From contig ATWE01000013.1 in NCBI GenBank assembly GCA_000421085.1, forward strand, positions 1 through 64,000: DNA of 64,000 nucleotides. Reading direction: 5' to 3'. Under the pieces are notes generated by a model that was given only the letters and a program-made list of their open reading frames with translations, was not told the DNA's origin and made no database searches. The translations under genes and the position numbers were made by a program. The stretch is from Ensifer sp. USDA 6670 (GTDB lineage Bacteria; Pseudomonadota; Alphaproteobacteria; Rhizobiales; Rhizobiaceae). Position 1 is the first letter of the stretch. Each line of letters begins with the position of its first letter. Below, piece by piece: positions 43,375 to 54,351 of the stretch.

Positions 43375-44943
43375 ATGCCCGATCTGCCCGCCTTCATCGC
43401 CATCAGGACAGCCGTCGGAACTGCCGAGGAGACGACGCAGGGCCTGCGCCGCTCGCTGCCGGCGGCGGAGCGTAGCGAGGCGATCCGGAAGATCGTCGAT
43501 GCGCTGTCCCGCCATCTCTCCGGCAAGGAGGTCCTATCCAAGGACGCGCTGGTGAAGCTGGTCGAAGACCTGGCGCTCATCCTCAAATTTCCACCCCTGC
43601 CGCAGGAGACCGGACGCGCCTTCATTCGGCGCTTGACCGGCTTCATCGAGGCTTTGCCAGTGCCGGAACGCCTGCTTCTGGAGAAGCAATTGGCCACCCG
43701 CAGCCTCGTGCAGCGCGTCGCCGCTGTGGCGACGATCGCGGGAGACCGCCGGGGCGCGGTGCCGCCCGATCGAACCCCGCTCCGCAGCCTGCCCCTGCCG
43801 GCACACGTCCCGCCGGCGCTTCCGGGCGCCAAAAGACCCGTGCCGAGCGATCTTGCGCTGCTTCAAGCGATGCTCAGGAAAACCTACGGCGCCGATATGG
43901 AGGACGTGCGGATCGAGACGACACCCGAGCGAGCGACAATCGAAGCGGCGCAGGAGGAGGCTCCGGCCGGGCCGCAACGTTCGCCGAAGACGCCCACGAA
44001 CGCTCCTGCAGCGCCGCGAGGTGCGGAGATTGCAGCGAAAGATGCTTCGGCAAGCCAGCTTGAGGGGGAGATGGCGGATACGGCGGCCATGACGCCGGAA
44101 GGTTCCGATGAGCAGCTCCCGGATGGCGAAGCGGAGACGGGGGAACCGTTGGCGCCGCGCCGCAGTCAGGCGGCGGGCCTGAACGGGAGTGCGCTCGCCC
44201 TGCCGAAAGATGCAAAACCTGCGACAGCCGAGGGCAAAGCTGCAGGCGCAGAAGCCGGCGCTGAAAGCCTCCCTGACGGCGAAGGCTCAGAGGGCACCGA
44301 CGGCCCTCCGCGCTCCGCGAGGGAGGACGATAGACCACGAGTGCGGATGCAAAGTGCCGCGCGCATGGCGCAACCGCCTGCGGAGACCTTGAGAGCGGTC
44401 ATACGCGACAGTCTTGCGCTGCCGGGGACGAGCAAGAGCTGGCAACCTCGCGACATGGGAGATGCAGGACCGGCCGCGCCCCTGCTGCCGCCGGAGAACG
44501 AGGCGCCGGCGCGGCCACGGGAGACCGCCGTCGCGGTCAGAAGCGCAGCCGCCAGCGAACCGCCGGTGGACGCCGCGTCCGACGCAGGAACCGGTGCATC
44601 TCTCCCCGACCTGCCTCCTCCTCAGCCAGAGCGTCGTACCGGCGAGGACGCGATGGCGCCGCAGGGCTTCGCCCGGGTGCCCGAAAACGGACTTCCGCGC
44701 GAAATGTTTCCCTTCGCCCTGATTCCCTACCCGCCGGCAGAAGAAAGCGATGCCGACGCGGTGGACCGGCGTAAGCGGGGAAGCGAGGGCGAGCCGGAAG
44801 AAGACGCAAGAGATGACGAGGGAGAACGGGAAAGCAACACCCGGCAGCAGGGGCATGCGGCCGGCGGCGAACAGGATCAGGCCGAAGAGCAACCGGCAGC
44901 CGACGCCTACGACCTCTTCCGAAAGCTCGGCGGCCTGGCCTAG
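43375..44943 (+). CDS. Large, mostly disordered protein of unknown function
   Basis: 522 residues from the ATG at 43375; there is no strong ribosome binding site. Residues about 1-130 are helical and look folded (PDLPAFIAIRTAVGTAEETT, LVKLVEDLALILKFPPLPQE). From about 140 to 480 the sequence is Ala/Pro/Glu-rich and disordered (ATIEAAQEEAPAGPQRSPKT), with a strongly acidic stretch near the end. The last 20 residues (EEQPAADAYDLFRKLGGLA) look like a conserved terminal peptide. The layout (folded head, long linker, short terminal motif) resembles scaffold or hook-length-type proteins, but I do not recognise a family. It ends just before the terminator shared with rpsA. Confidence 0.7.
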   Translation: MPDLPAFIAIRTAVGTAEETTQGLRRSLPAAERSEAIRKIVDALSRHLSGKEVLSKDALVKLVEDLALILKFPPLPQETGRAFIRRLTGFIEALPVPERLLLEKQLATRSLVQRVAAVATIAGDRRGAVPPDRTPLRSLPLPAHVPPALPGAKRPVPSDLALLQAMLRKTYGADMEDVRIETTPERATIEAAQEEAPAGPQRSPKTPTNAPAAPRGAEIAAKDASASQLEGEMADTAAMTPEGSDEQLPDGEAETGEPLAPRRSQAAGLNGSALALPKDAKPATAEGKAAGAEAGAESLPDGEGSEGTDGPPRSAREDDRPRVRMQSAARMAQPPAETLRAVIRDSLALPGTSKSWQPRDMGDAGPAAPLLPPENEAPARPRETAVAVRSAAASEPPVDAASDAGTGASLPDLPPPQPERRTGEDAMAPQGFARVPENGLPREMFPFALIPYPPAEESDADAVDRRKRGSEGEPEEDARDDEGERESNTRQQGHAAGGEQDQAEEQPAADAYDLFRKLGGLA

Positions 44944-44987
44944 ATCACTGTTGGGAACGTGGAGAACGGTTTTCGCCCTTGCCCACG

Positions 44988-45022
44988 AAAAAGCCCGCGG
45001 AGATCGCTCTCCGCGGGCTTAT
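44988..45022 (-). terminator. Rho-independent terminator of rpsA
   Basis: AAGCCCGCGGAGA, loop TCGC, TCTCCGCGGGCTT, and the minus strand continues in CTTTTTC. It ends 21 bases after the rpsA stop and may also serve the convergent disordered-protein gene. Confidence 0.88.
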
Positions 45023-45042
45023 CATTTCAAGTCCGTCAACGA

Positions 45043-46749
45043 TTATTCGTTGTTCTGGCGGTTCTTGAGCGCAGCGCCCAGAATGTCGCCGAGCGAAGCA
45101 CCCGAGTCGGAAGAGCCGAACTGAGCGACGGCTTCCTTCTCTTCCGCGATTTCCAGAGCCTTGATCGACAGCTGGATCTTGCGGTCCTTCTTGGAGAAGT
45201 TGGTGACCCGCGCATCGACGGTCTGGCCGACCGAGAAACGCTCCGGACGCTGTTCGTCGCGATCGCGCGAGAGGTCGGCGCGACGGATGAAGGCGGTCAC
45301 GTCCTCGTGGTTGACGAGCCGTACTTCGATGCCGCCATCGTTGACGCCGATGACTTCTGCCGAAACGACGGCGTTCTTGCGCAGTTCGCCGGAAGCGGCA
45401 GCTTCACCGACCGCATCGCGGCCGAGCTGCTTGATGCCGAGCGAGATGCGCTCCTTGTCGACGTCCACATCGAGAACGACAGCACGGACGACATCGCCCT
45501 TGTTGAATTCTTCGATGACCTGCTCACCCGGACGGTTCCAGTCGAGGTCGGAGAGGTGGACCATGCCGTCGACATCGCCATCGAGGCCGATGAACAGACC
45601 GAATTCGGTCTTGTTCTTGACTTCGCCTTCGACTTCCGTGCCAGCCGGATGGCTATGCGCGAAGGCCTGCCACGGGTTCTCGAGCGTCTGCTTGAGGCCG
45701 AGCGAGATGCGGCGCTTGGTCGGGTCGACTTCGAGAACGACCACGTCGACTTCCTGGCTCGTGGACAGGATCTTGCCGGGGTGAACGTTCTTCTTCGTCC
45801 AGGACATTTCGGAGATGTGGATCAGGCCTTCGATGCCCGGCTCCAGCTCGACGAACGCACCGTAGTCGGTGATGTTCGTGACGGTACCGGAGATCTTCTT
45901 GCCGACCGGATACTTCGCACCGATGCCATCCCACGGATCGGACTCGAGCTGCTTCATGCCGAGCGAGATGCGGTGGGTTTCCTGGTTGATGCGGATGATC
46001 TGAACCTTGACCTGCTGGCCGATGTTCAGGATTTCCGACGGATGGTTGACGCGGCGCCACGCCATGTCGGTGACGTGCAGCAGGCCGTCGATGCCGCCGA
46101 GGTCGACGAACGCACCGTAATCGGTGATGTTCTTGACGACACCCTCGACAACCTGGCCTTCCTCGAGGTTCTGAACGATTTCAGAACGCTGCTCGGCGCG
46201 GGACTCTTCGAGAACCGTGCGGCGCGAAACGACGATGTTGCCGCGGCGCTTGTCCATCTTGAGGATTTCGAAGGGCTGTGGGTTGTGCATCAGCGGCGTC
46301 ACGTCGCGGATCGGACGGATGTCGACCTGCGAACGCGGCAGGAAGGCTACGGCGCCGTCGAGATCGACAGTGAAGCCGCCCTTGACCTGGTTGAAGATGA
46401 TGCCTTCGACGCGTTCGCCGGCTTCGAACTTGACTTCCAGGCGCTGCCAGCTCTCTTCGCGGCGGGCCTTCTCGCGCGAGAGGACTGCTTCGCCGAGTGC
46501 GTTTTCAATGCGCTCGACATAGACTTCGACTTCGTCGCCGACCTTCAGCGTGCCGTCCTTGGCCTTGGCGCCGAATTCCTTCAGCGGTACGCGGCCTTCG
46601 ACCTTCAGGCCGACGTCGACGATTGCGACGTCCTTTTCGATCGCCGTGACGATGCCCTTGGCGACATAGCCTTCGGCGAGGTCCGTCTTGGCGAAGGACT
46701 CTTCCAGAAGCGCTGCGAAATCATCACGGGTGGGGTTGGTTGCAGACAT
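45043..46749 (-). CDS. rpsA: 30S ribosomal protein S1
   Basis: 568 residues from the ATG at 46749, with AGGAGAT upstream. Six S1 RNA-binding domains follow one another; the domain cores are visible as GGFTVDLDGAVAFLPRSQVD, DYGAFVDLGGIDGLLHVTDM, DYGAFVELEPGIEGLIHISE and EFGLFIGLDGDVDGMVHLSD, with a weaker last domain near residue 460. S1 unwinds and recruits mRNA on the 30S subunit, especially for mRNAs with weak Shine-Dalgarno sequences, as on many genes in this window. It follows cmk by 163 bases in the usual aroA-cmk-rpsA order. Confidence 0.98.
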   Translation of the reverse strand: MSATNPTRDDFAALLEESFAKTDLAEGYVAKGIVTAIEKDVAIVDVGLKVEGRVPLKEFGAKAKDGTLKVGDEVEVYVERIENALGEAVLSREKARREESWQRLEVKFEAGERVEGIIFNQVKGGFTVDLDGAVAFLPRSQVDIRPIRDVTPLMHNPQPFEILKMDKRRGNIVVSRRTVLEESRAEQRSEIVQNLEEGQVVEGVVKNITDYGAFVDLGGIDGLLHVTDMAWRRVNHPSEILNIGQQVKVQIIRINQETHRISLGMKQLESDPWDGIGAKYPVGKKISGTVTNITDYGAFVELEPGIEGLIHISEMSWTKKNVHPGKILSTSQEVDVVVLEVDPTKRRISLGLKQTLENPWQAFAHSHPAGTEVEGEVKNKTEFGLFIGLDGDVDGMVHLSDLDWNRPGEQVIEEFNKGDVVRAVVLDVDVDKERISLGIKQLGRDAVGEAAASGELRKNAVVSAEVIGVNDGGIEVRLVNHEDVTAFIRRADLSRDRDEQRPERFSVGQTVDARVTNFSKKDRKIQLSIKALEIAEEKEAVAQFGSSDSGASLGDILGAALKNRQNNE

Positions 46750-46912
46750 ATAATCTCCTGCTGCATCTCCTGCCGGAGATGCATGTGCGCCGGGGGTTGG
46801 TGTTAGACAGGCCTGAACCCAGTCCGCTCCTGTCATGGAGCAATCCGGCGCGTGGACGGAATTTCAGGCTATTTTCAAGAAGGAGACCGGCTGGGCCGGG
46901 ATCGGGCCTTCT

Positions 46913-47550
46913 TCAAATCTTCTCTTTCAGGGCGGCGTCGACGAGCGTCTTCGCCGCCTGGAATGCCGCCTCTATACTCATTTCGGAAGTATCAAGCAAG
47001 TGCGCGTCCTCGGCAGGTCTCAAAGGACTGTCGGCACGCCCCATGTCGCGCCCGTCGCGCTTCTTCACGTCCTCGAAAATGGCGGTGTAATCAGCTTTTC
47101 CGCCGCCGGCGATGATCTCGTCATGGCGCCGTTTCGCCCGCACTTCGGGGGAAGCGGTCACATAAAGCTTCACCGCCGCATCAGGGCAGACGACCGTGCC
47201 GATGTCGCGCCCGTCGAGGACGGTACCCGGCTCCTTCAGCGCGAAGGCCCGTTGCGCCTCGACCAGCGCACGGCGCACGGCCGGCATGACGGCAATCTTC
47301 GACGCCGCCTCGCCGATCGCGTGGGCAGAGAGCACGGCGCGATCAAGCCCTGAAAGGTCCACCTCGCGCGCCATCGTCTCGGCCACCGCCTCGTCGTCGA
47401 GCGGCAGTCCCGCATCCATGAGTGCCTTGGCGGTCGCCCGATAGGTCAGCCCCGTGTCGAGATGGTGGAAGCCGTATTGCTCGGCGATCCGGCGCGAGAG
47501 CGTACCCTTGCCGGCGGCCGCAGGTCCATCGATGGCGATTACAAAGGTCA

Positions 47551-47551
<1 letters not shown>
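46913..47551 (-). CDS. cmk: Cytidylate kinase
   Basis: 212 residues from the ATG at 47551. The P-loop is in [20 protein letters not shown], with [18 protein letters not shown] (YR substrate site), [20 protein letters not shown] and KRRHDE lid residues. It phosphorylates CMP and dCMP. The start codon shares one base with the aroA stop (TGATG), so translation is coupled. The 163-base gap to rpsA may hold an rpsA promoter. Confidence 0.97.
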
Positions 47552-49032
<1,481 letters not shown>

Positions 49033-49202
49033 TCATCCTCCTGCTGCGAAGAAAATGACGGCCGGAGCTCGCGGAAGTTTATCTTTGACAGAACTCGCCA
49101 AGATGATTATGGGGACCGGCTAATCATCATAAGCTTGATACTTTTCTAACCGCCGGCTTTCCGGCAAGAGCCGGCTCGCCGGCCATTCAAGAGGCTTTGA
49201 CT

Positions 49203-49592
49203 GTGGCAAAACCGGAACTTGGAACAAAGCGCATCGACCCGGAAACGGGGCGCAAATTCTACGATCTGAACCGTGATCCGATCGTCTCCCCCTACACGGG
49301 CAAGTCCTATCCGCTGTCCTTCTTCGAAGAGACCTCCGTCGCCAAGGTGCTCGAGAAGGAAGAAGAGGAAGACGTCAAGGAAGTCGATACCGAGAACACG
49401 GAAGTCGAACTCGTCTCGCTCGAGGAAGCGGACGACGAGGCCTCGGGCGGCGACGACCTGCCGGATCTCGGCGACGACGATGTCGAGATCGAGGGCGACG
49501 ACGACGACACCTTCCTCCAGACCGACGACGAAGACGATGACGACGACATGAGCGACATCATCGGCGTTTCCGACGAGGACGATGACGTCTGA
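49203..49592 (+). CDS. TIGR02300 / FYDLN acid-domain protein
   Basis: 129 residues from the GTG at 49203 (GAGG upstream; no ATG is available). The N-terminal MAKPELGTKRIDPETGRKFY, then DLNRDPIVSPYTGKSYPLSF is the FYDLN motif, which looks like a degenerate zinc-ribbon. The C-terminal half is very acidic (long runs of Asp and Glu from about residue 55). It is widespread in Alphaproteobacteria with no known function. It is divergent from aroA and followed after 246 bases by tRNA-Ala. Confidence 0.88.
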   Translation: MAKPELGTKRIDPETGRKFYDLNRDPIVSPYTGKSYPLSFFEETSVAKVLEKEEEEDVKEVDTENTEVELVSLEEADDEASGGDDLPDLGDDDVEIEGDDDDTFLQTDDEDDDDDMSDIIGVSDEDDDV

Positions 49593-49838
49593 ACAGACTG
49601 GCGACGCGGGCGGATCAGCGCCCGCATGCCTGCCTGCAAGCGTTTCGAAAAGGCGCACGAAGCCGCCCCATCCGTCGAGCGCGAACGGCATCGAGGCATC
49701 CGGCCGGAACCGAAAAATAAATCGCCCCGGCCCTCACTTTTCGGCTTGCCATCTGCACCCAGCAGAAGTAATAAGCCGCCACTCGCCGGGCACAACGTGC
49801 CTCGCGATCTTCCCGGACCGGCAAAGCCGGACCCTGAT

Positions 49839-50137
<299 letters not shown>

Positions 50138-50236
50138 AATTCTTCGCCGTTTGCGTCGTGCCTGATCGGCGGCAGACCGAGCATCGTAGCCACGGTTGAT
50201 GAAATCTTAACCCGCAGTCGCGGAGAAACTGGACAC

Positions 50237-51025
50237 ATGTTTCTCGTCTCGAAAATCTTCTGGCTCGTCGCCCAGCCGCTGTCGCTCGCCTTCCTCGCGC
50301 TCCTCGTCGGGGTGCTGCTTATGCTCGGCCGTTTCCGCCGCAGCGGTGGTCTTTTGAGCGCCTTCGGGCTCGCCGTCCTCTTCGTCACTCTCTTCACCAC
50401 CGCCGGCTCCTATCTCCTGCAGATCCTTGAGGATCGGTTTCCCCGCCCGGCGCCCGAGCCCACGGACCTTGCCTGCATCGTCGTGCTCGGCGGCGCCTTC
50501 GAAAACGTGGTGATGGCTGGCCGCGGCGGCATGGAGCTGAACCAGGCGGCCGAGCGCTTCGTCGAGACCTTGAGGCTCGCGCGGGTCTATCCGCAGGCAC
50601 GCATCCTGGTTTCGGGCGGGGACGGGTCGCTCAGCGGCATCTACGAGGGCGACGCGCATGCCTCGGAAAATTTCTTCGGGACCTTCGGCATCGGCTCCGA
50701 CCGGCTGATCCGCGAGGGAGAATCGCGGACAACCTTCGAAAACGCACGCTATACCAGGGATCTGCTCGCCGAGAACGGGCTTGAGCGTTGCGCGCTCGTG
50801 ACCTCCGCTTACCACATGCCGCGCTCTATCGGTCTTTTTCGCGCAAACGGCATGGAGGTCACGCCCTGGCCGACGGATTACCGCACGAGCGGCAAGGTGC
50901 GGCTCGGCTTCGATTTCACCCAACCCTCGCTCAACGCCCAATTGGCGACGACGGCCGCCAAGGAGTGGACCGGTCTCGTCGCCTATTACCTCCTCGGCCG
51001 GACGCAGACGCTGCTGCCGCGGTAG
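50237..51025 (+). CDS. YdcF/ElyC-like (DUF218) membrane protein
   Basis: 262 residues from the ATG at 50237, with GGAGAAAC upstream. Two N-terminal membrane helices (residues about 1-60) are followed by a DUF218 domain: CIVVLGGAFENVVMAGRG, PQARILVSGGDGSLSG, EGESRTTFENARYTRDLLAE and LVTSAYHMPRSIGLFRANGM, the pattern of SanA/ElyC proteins. ElyC-type proteins affect envelope biogenesis and peptidoglycan precursor supply in Escherichia coli; this role here is inference. Confidence 0.88.
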   Translation: MFLVSKIFWLVAQPLSLAFLALLVGVLLMLGRFRRSGGLLSAFGLAVLFVTLFTTAGSYLLQILEDRFPRPAPEPTDLACIVVLGGAFENVVMAGRGGMELNQAAERFVETLRLARVYPQARILVSGGDGSLSGIYEGDAHASENFFGTFGIGSDRLIREGESRTTFENARYTRDLLAENGLERCALVTSAYHMPRSIGLFRANGMEVTPWPTDYRTSGKVRLGFDFTQPSLNAQLATTAAKEWTGLVAYYLLGRTQTLLPR

Positions 51026-51088
51026 CCTACCGCATGTTTTCTTTAATAGGTTACGATTAGAGGAGACTTGCAGCCAAGCGGAGCAGCC

Positions 51089-51724
51089 ATGCCGATCCTC
51101 GAATTCCTCGACTATGCGGGCGTCGCAATCTTTGCGGCGACGGGCGCGCTGTCGGCCTCCCGCAAGCAGCTCGACATCATCGGCTATCTGTTTCTCGCTT
51201 CCGCGACCGGCATTGGCGGCGGCACCATCCGCGACCTCGTTCTCGGCGCGACGCCAGTATTCTGGGTGGTGAACCCTAATTTCATCATCGTCTGCGCAGC
51301 GGTGGCGGTCGCCGTCTTCCTCACGTCCCATTTGCTCGAGTCGCGCTACCGGGTGCTCGTATGGCTCGACGCGCTCGGCCTCTCCGCCTATTGCGTGATG
51401 GGCGCGGCAAAGGGGCTGGCGGCGACCGGCTCGCCCATCGTCGCCCTGGTCACGGGCGCCCTGACGGCAACCTTCGGCGGGGTTCTACGCGATCTGCTCG
51501 CCGGCGAGCCCTCTGTCCTCCTGAGGCCGGAGATCTACGTCAGCGCCGCCCTCATCGGCGCCGGCGCCTTCGTCCTGGCCAGCCTAGTCGGATTGCCGCT
51601 TGTCGCAACGTCCGCACTCGGCGTCACCACGGCCTTCGCCGTGCGGGGCGGCGCGCTTCGATACGGCTGGACGCTGCCGACGGGCAAGGCCGGTCCCGGC
51701 CGCGACCCGGACGACGTGATGTGA
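51089..51724 (+). CDS. TRIC/YadS-like (UPF0126) membrane protein
   Basis: 211 residues from the ATG at 51089 (GGAG upstream). It is a duplicated three-helix repeat: YAGVAIFAATGALSASRKQL with GIGGGTIRDLVLG, and ALGLSAYCVMGAAKGLAATG with FGGVLRDLLAGEPSVLL. Bacterial TRIC-family proteins are trimeric cation channels or transporters of unknown substrate (the GlyK-type glycine import has been proposed for one member). It is convergent with irr, with 37 bases between the stops. Confidence 0.88.
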   Translation: MPILEFLDYAGVAIFAATGALSASRKQLDIIGYLFLASATGIGGGTIRDLVLGATPVFWVVNPNFIIVCAAVAVAVFLTSHLLESRYRVLVWLDALGLSAYCVMGAAKGLAATGSPIVALVTGALTATFGGVLRDLLAGEPSVLLRPEIYVSAALIGAGAFVLASLVGLPLVATSALGVTTAFAVRGGALRYGWTLPTGKAGPGRDPDDVM

Positions 51725-51761
51725 CGAGACTTCGTGGCGCGAGAGATAGGGCGACGGACGC

Positions 51762-52184
51762 TCAGCGCTCGGTCTTGTGACGCAGCCGGATCACCACGTC
51801 GACATGGGAGATTTCCATGCCTTCCGGCGGTTCGGGGAGATTGTCGATCTGAATATTGCTCACCGGAATGTCGAGGACTTCGTTTTCGCCCTCGATGAAG
51901 AAATGGTGGTGATCCGAGACATTCGTATCGAAATAGGTCCTGGCGCTCTCGACGGCGAGGACGCGGATCATGCCGGCTTCGGTGAACTGGTGGAGCGTGT
52001 TGTAGACGGTCGCGAGCGAAACGGGAACGCCGGCCGTGACCGCCTCTTCATGGAGTTCCTCTACCGTCAGGTGACGGTCGCCCTTGGCGAAGATCAGATC
52101 GGCAAGCGCAACGCGCTGGCGCGTCGGGCGCAAACCCGAACTGCGCAGCCTCTCCTGTGAGGATATGTGCGTTGCTTTCGTCAT
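51762..52184 (-). CDS. irr: Iron response regulator Irr (Fur superfamily)
   Basis: 140 residues with a Fur-type winged helix (LRSSGLRPTRQRVALADLIF, HLTVEELHEEAVTAGVPVSL, ATVYNTLHQFTEAGMIRVLA) and a dimerisation domain with the heme-associated His cluster DHHHFFIEGE. Irr accumulates under iron limitation, represses iron-requiring genes and iron export, and is degraded or inactivated when heme is available. The N-terminal heme regulatory Cys of the Bradyrhizobium protein is absent, as in other Rhizobiaceae. It is divergent from fabA, with 377 bases between starts. A probable target in this window is mbfA. Confidence 0.93.
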   Translation of the reverse strand: MTKATHISSQERLRSSGLRPTRQRVALADLIFAKGDRHLTVEELHEEAVTAGVPVSLATVYNTLHQFTEAGMIRVLAVESARTYFDTNVSDHHHFFIEGENEVLDIPVSNIQIDNLPEPPEGMEISHVDVVIRLRHKTER

Positions 52185-52561
52185 CGACAGCCGTTCCGAT
52201 ATACCTGCGGGATCCGTGGATTATCAATTTGCGATATAACTTCTGGCGCCGCGGCTTTCAATAGATTCCGCACGTGCGAAGGTCGCAAAGGCCTGAAAAT
52301 CGGCCCAAAGCGGGGGAAGGCGGGCATTTAACTCTGGCCGCCGCCACATTCATACTGTAAGCGACGGCGGAAAGATGTCACCATTCCGAGCGGGTCGGCG
52401 ACGATGAGAGAGCTTTCCTACGCCCGCATGCCGCTCTACTTGGAACGTCACGAGCCGCAGCCCGCATCGCAGCCGCGGATGACAGGTTGCGCTTCAAATC
52501 GGATCGGACTTGCACTAAAGCAGGTCGGAGAACACATAATAGACTCGGGAAGCAACCATTC

Positions 52562-53077
52562 ATGACCACCAGACAATCCAGCTTCAGCTATGAGGAAATC
52601 CTGATCTGCGGCCGAGGCGAAATGTTTGGCCCCGGCAATGCGCAGCTGCCGCTGCCGCCGATGCTGATGTTCAACCGCATCACGGACATTTCGGAAACGG
52701 GCGGGCCAAACGACAAGGGTTACGTCCGCGCCGAATTCGACATCACGCCGGATCTCTGGTTCTTTCCCTGCCACTTCATGGGCGATCCCGTCATGCCCGG
52801 CTGCCTCGGTCTTGACGCAATGTGGCAATTGACCGGCTTCTTCCTCGGCTGGCTCGGCGAGGCCGGCAAGGGCCGCGCCATCTCCACCGGGGAAGTGAAG
52901 TTCACCGGCATGGTGACGCCGAAGACCAAGCTGGTAGAATACGGCATCGACTTCAAGCGCGTCATGCGCGGCCGTCTGGTTCTTGGTATCGCCGACGGCT
53001 GGATGAAGGCCGATGGCGAAACGATCTACAAGGCCACCGATCTCAGGGTCGGCCTCTTCCAGGAAAAGGCCGACTGA
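52562..53077 (+). CDS. fabA: 3-hydroxydecanoyl-ACP dehydratase/isomerase FabA
   Basis: 171 residues from the ATG at 52562. It is a hot-dog fold with the catalytic His in [20 protein letters not shown] and the Asp of the same segment. It dehydrates 3-hydroxydecanoyl-ACP and isomerises the product to cis-3-decenoyl-ACP, the branch point to unsaturated fatty acids. It is the first gene of fabA-fabB-fabI. The 377 bases upstream, shared with irr, contain the promoter, but I see no recognisable operator; no gene fits in that interval. Confidence 0.96.
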   Translation: MTTRQSSFSYEEILICGRGEMFGPGNAQLPLPPMLMFNRITDISETGGPNDKGYVRAEFDITPDLWFFPCHFMGDPVMPGCLGLDAMWQLTGFFLGWLGEAGKGRAISTGEVKFTGMVTPKTKLVEYGIDFKRVMRGRLVLGIADGWMKADGETIYKATDLRVGLFQEKAD

Positions 53078-53126
53078 ACTGCGGGCGCTCCCCGCACGGT
53101 TCCAATCGAAGAAAAGGTCATCTGAC

Positions 53127-54347
53127 ATGAGACGGGTTGTTGTAACGGGCCTCGGCATCGTTTCCTCGATCGGCAGCGATGCCGACGAAGTCACCGCGTC
53201 GCTGCGCGATGCGCGGTCGGGCATCACGTTTTCTCCGGATTTTGCCGAGCACGGCTTCAAGTGCCAGGTCTGGGGAGCGCCGACGCTCGACCCGAGCGAC
53301 CTCGTCGACCGCCGCGCCATGCGCTTCCTGTCCCAGGGCGGCGCCTGGAACCATGTGGCGATGAAGCAGGCGATCGCCGATTCCGGGCTCGAGGCCGGCC
53401 ACATCACCAATGAGCGCACCGGCATCATCATGGGCTCGGGCGGCCCTTCTACCCGCGCGATCGTCGAAGCGGCGGAGATCACCCGCAAGAACAACAGCCC
53501 GAAGCGGATCGGTCCCTTCGTGGTGCCGAAGGCGATGTCGTCTACGGCTTCGGCGACGCTTGCGACCTGGTTCCAGATCCACGGCGTCAACTACTCGATC
53601 TCGTCGGCCTGCTCGACTTCGGCCCATTGCATCGGCAATGCCGCGGAAATGATCCAGTGGGGCAAGCAGGACGTCATGTTCGCGGGCGGCCACGAGGATC
53701 TCGACTGGACCATGTCCAATCTTTTCGACGCCATGGGCGCCATGTCGTCGAAGTACAACGACACGCCATCCGTCGCGTCACGCGCCTATGACGCGAACCG
53801 CGACGGCTTCGTCATCGCCGGCGGTGCCGGCGTTCTCGTTCTGGAAGAGCTGGAGCGCGCCAAGGCGCGCGGCGCCAAGATCTATGCGGAAATCGTCGGT
53901 TACGGCGCCACTTCGGACGGCTACGACATGGTCGCGCCTTCCGGCGAAGGCGCGGTGCGCTGCATGCGCCAGGCGCTGGCCACCGTCAAGGGCGAGGTCG
54001 ACTACATCAATACCCACGGCACCTCGACGCCGGTCGGCGATCAGAAGGAGATCGGCGCCATCCGCGAGGTCTTCGGCGAGAAGATGCCGCATGTGCAGTC
54101 CACGAAATCGCTGACCGGCCACTCGCTCGGCGCCGCCGGCGTGCAGGAATCGATCTACGGTCTCCTGATGATGCAGGCCGGCTTCATCGGCGAAAGCGCT
54201 CACATCACCGAGCTCGACCCCGAATTCGAAGGCGTGCCGATCGTCCGCAAGCGCATCGACAACGCCAAGATCGATACGGTTCTTTCGAACTCCTTCGGCT
54301 TCGGCGGCACAAACGCGACGCTCGTCTTCCAGCGCTATAACGGATAA
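53127..54347 (+). CDS. fabB: 3-oxoacyl-ACP synthase I FabB
   Basis: 406 residues from the ATG at 53127 (AAAAGGTC upstream). It is a ketoacyl synthase with the active-site Cys in [15 protein letters not shown], His in [14 protein letters not shown] and His in [14 protein letters not shown]. FabB elongates cis-3-decenoyl-ACP and is the partner of FabA in anaerobic-type unsaturated fatty acid synthesis. The 49-base gap from fabA and 4-base gap to fabI indicate one operon. Confidence 0.97.
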   Translation: MRRVVVTGLGIVSSIGSDADEVTASLRDARSGITFSPDFAEHGFKCQVWGAPTLDPSDLVDRRAMRFLSQGGAWNHVAMKQAIADSGLEAGHITNERTGIIMGSGGPSTRAIVEAAEITRKNNSPKRIGPFVVPKAMSSTASATLATWFQIHGVNYSISSACSTSAHCIGNAAEMIQWGKQDVMFAGGHEDLDWTMSNLFDAMGAMSSKYNDTPSVASRAYDANRDGFVIAGGAGVLVLEELERAKARGAKIYAEIVGYGATSDGYDMVAPSGEGAVRCMRQALATVKGEVDYINTHGTSTPVGDQKEIGAIREVFGEKMPHVQSTKSLTGHSLGAAGVQESIYGLLMMQAGFIGESAHITELDPEFEGVPIVRKRIDNAKIDTVLSNSFGFGGTNATLVFQRYNG

Positions 54348-54351
54348 CACG

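Noticed and set aside
44959-46806. 615-residue plus-strand frame
   Set aside because: Antisense to rpsA; its acidic, repetitive sequence merely mirrors S1 domain codons.
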